Shown here one piece after another: positions 13,526-14,908 of a stretch of DNA of 14,908 nucleotides (the stretch's first letter is position 1; every line of letters begins with the position of its first letter). The notes beneath the pieces are model-generated. The model saw only the letters and a program-made list of their open reading frames with translations, made no database searches and had not been told where the DNA came from. Made by a program: the position numbers and the translations under genes. The stretch is from Candidatus Iainarchaeum sp. (lineage in GTDB: Archaea > Iainarchaeota > Iainarchaeia > Iainarchaeales > DTGL01), in the NCBI GenBank assembly GCA_017608575.1, contig JAFCFP010000024.1, positions 1-14,908 on the forward strand, read 5' to 3'.

Positions 13526-14482
13526 ATGGAAAGCAAAAAAATAAAGCAAACAGTGCACAGCATTCGCTCACTTAAAATACAGGGCGCGAGTGCCGTGCGA
13601 AAAGCAATTGTTTTGGCTTTAAAGCAGTCAGTGCAGGAAAGCAATGCCCACAGCGTGAAAGAATTCCGGCACGAGTTAAGAAAAAATGCATTACTGCTTG
13701 CAACTGCCAGACCCACTGAACCTGAAACACGCACTGCTCTTAGAATAATACTCAAAAAAGCTTTCGCTGAAAAACCATTGAATGAATTAAAAAAATCCAT
13801 AATACAGGAATGCATTTCCTACGAAAAAAACAGAAAAAAAGCAATGCAAAAAATTGCAAAAATTGGAGCAAGAGAATTAAAAAATTGCAATACTGTTTTT
13901 ACTCACTGTCATTCGCATACAGTGGAAGCAATTCTATTGCAAGCAAAAAAGAACAGAACACTGAAACGCGTTATTAACACGGAAACAAGACCACAATGGC
14001 AGGGCAGAATCACTGCTACAAACCTTGCAAAAGCAGGCATTCCAGTAACACACATTGTTGACTCTGCTGCTGGTGTTTTCCTAGAAGAAGCTGACGCGTT
14101 TATAACTGGTGCTGACGCGATTCTTGCAAGCGGTGCAGCAATAAACAAAATAGGCACTTCCCTTATTTCACTCAAAGCAAAGCAACTAGGAATACCACAC
14201 TACATTGCCACAAGCACTCATTCATTTGATCCAGCAACATACTACGGTGAAAAAGAAGAAATAGAACAACGCTCTCCAAAAGAGGTTTGGGAAAAAAAAC
14301 CCAAAGGAGTCACAATAAAAAACCCAGCTTTTGATACAACAAAAGCAAAATACATAAAAGCAATCATCTGCGAAAAAGGAATTTTTTCTCCCAAAAAGTT
14401 TGTGAAAAAAATGGAAAAAGACCTAAAACTCAAAGAAAAAAAATTCACCTCATTGGTGGAAATGCTACACCGTCAAAACTAA
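13526..14482 (+). CDS. Ribose-1,5-bisphosphate isomerase (eIF2B/MtnA superfamily, e2b2 type)
   Basis: It is expected to convert ribose-1,5-bisphosphate to ribulose-1,5-bisphosphate in the archaeal AMP-degradation pathway, between AMP phosphorylase and type III RuBisCO. The 318-residue protein has an N-terminal helical domain (about 1-115) and a Rossmann-like C-terminal domain. Catalytic-type residues are present: C128 in FTHCHSHTVEAIL, corresponding to the THCHS cysteine of the Thermococcus enzyme, and D197 in GADAILASGAAINKIGT. The substrate-loop segment NTETRPQWQGRITA also fits. These separate it from plain eIF2B alpha subunits, which lack the Cys/Asp pair. The C-terminus is Lys-rich. Neither AMP phosphorylase nor RuBisCO is in the window, so the pathway is inferred. 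It converges on the last gene with a nine-base gap. Confidence 0.9.
   Translation: MESKKIKQTVHSIRSLKIQGASAVRKAIVLALKQSVQESNAHSVKEFRHELRKNALLLATARPTEPETRTALRIILKKAFAEKPLNELKKSIIQECISYEKNRKKAMQKIAKIGARELKNCNTVFTHCHSHTVEAILLQAKKNRTLKRVINTETRPQWQGRITATNLAKAGIPVTHIVDSAAGVFLEEADAFITGADAILASGAAINKIGTSLISLKAKQLGIPHYIATSTHSFDPATYYGEKEEIEQRSPKEVWEKKPKGVTIKNPAFDTTKAKYIKAIICEKGIFSPKKFVKKMEKDLKLKEKKFTSLVEMLHRQN
14436..14443 (-). terminator. Possible oligo-T terminator of the right-edge gene
   Basis: On the minus strand a T8 tract lies about 49 bases beyond the stop of the last gene, inside the 3' end of the isomerase gene. It is the nearest strong U-tract downstream of that stop. Support is limited to this. 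Confidence 0.3.
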
Positions 14483-14491
14483 TGCTACCAT

Positions 14492-14908
14492 TCAACGCTT
14501 AAACGGATTCAAATAAGAACCACTCACTGCAACTATAAGGAAAAGAACTGCAAAGAGGGAAAGGGGCAGAATTGAATTAATTCTTAAAGGCAAAGAAACA
14601 AAAGCAATATTCTGCGGCATTTTGGACAATTCGTTCTTATCACTGCTTCCAGGCTTTTTAGTTGGTTCAGTTGGCAGTATGGTTTGTGAAAAAACTTCCT
14701 GCCTTTTATGCAATTCAACCGGAAAACCGTTGAACAAATGCACTTTTCTCTGACCTGAATCAAAATAAAAAACCAAAATTTTTTCACCCTCTTTTAAAAA
14801 CAGGCAAGCATTTTCGTCAAATTCAACTTCATGCCTTCCAACAATTACCGCTCGGCCTGCAAACAATTCCTTCTCCAACAAAGAATCAATTATTGAAAAC
14901 ACTACAGT
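14492..14908 (-). CDS. C-terminally membrane-anchored protein, 5' end outside the window
   Basis: I do not recognise this protein. The frame is open to the right edge (at least 138 codons). A GTG at 14902 is in frame, but nothing shows it is the start, so the gene is probably partial. The visible part begins with a compact strand-rich region (AGRAVIVGRHEVEFDENACL, then EKILVFYFDSGQRKVHLFNG). A Thr/Pro/Ser/Lys linker (ILPTEPTKKPGSSDKNE) follows, then one hydrophobic helix near the C-terminus (SILPLSLFAVLFLIVAVSGS) and a short basic end, NPFKR. This is a tail-anchor or stop-transfer layout with the bulk of the protein on one side of the membrane. It is convergent with the isomerase gene. No functional inference is justified. 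Confidence 0.65.
   Translation of the reverse strand, partial: TVVFSIIDSLLEKELFAGRAVIVGRHEVEFDENACLFLKEGEKILVFYFDSGQRKVHLFNGFPVELHKRQEVFSQTILPTEPTKKPGSSDKNELSKMPQNIAFVSLPLRINSILPLSLFAVLFLIVAVSGSYLNPFKR

Overview
The window is a gene-dense, A+T-rich stretch of an archaeal genome. It carries Spt5, Sec61-gamma/SecE, the acidic stalk protein P1/L12e, an S16 serine protease without an ATPase domain and a ribose-1,5-bisphosphate isomerase-type protein, none of which fits a bacterium. The order ftsZ-secE-spt5-rpl11-rpl1-rpl10-rpl12 is the classical euryarchaeal-type block. Compact intergenic spaces, short proteins and lineage-specific small genes would suit a DPANN-type archaeon such as Diapherotrites, but that placement is inference. 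No rRNA, tRNA, CRISPR or insertion sequence was seen.

Layout. Positions 1-109 hold the 3' end of an unrecognised gene whose frame is broken near a C5 run. From 182 to 4030 on the plus strand, a six-helix membrane protein is followed 21 bases later by an SMC-type ATPase. That ATPase has complete SMC head motifs but a Rad50-like CPVC zinc hook at its midpoint where the SMC hinge should be. It converges, with a 6-base gap, on a minus-strand gene (4037-6469) for a secreted, membrane-anchored Lon-domain protease. A divergent AT-rich promoter (about 6503-6546) separates the protease from a two-gene plus-strand unit: a membrane protein with a Cys-rich extracytoplasmic tail, overlapping by GTGA a SufS-like cysteine desulfurase.

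From 12730 down to 8249 the minus strand carries the ftsZ-secE-spt5-L11-L1-P0-P1 block, linking cell division, protein export, transcription elongation and the ribosomal stalk. P0 lacks the usual C-terminal GLxALFG motif, which is present in P1. Candidate control sites are a repeat cluster at the ftsZ promoter, U-rich tracts in the spt5 leader and a small palindrome abutting the L1 Shine-Dalgarno.

Right of ftsZ, a roughly 313-base spacer leads to a very basic orphan protein with a strong ribosome binding site (13044-13436). Next comes a ribose-1,5-bisphosphate isomerase/eIF2B-family gene with its own promoter. The last gene, a C-terminally anchored membrane protein, runs off the right edge on the minus strand.

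The most unusual items are the zinc-hook SMC, the Cys-rich membrane protein coupled to a cysteine desulfurase, the Lon-domain ectoprotease with a cytoplasmic coiled-coil tail, and the basic orphan.
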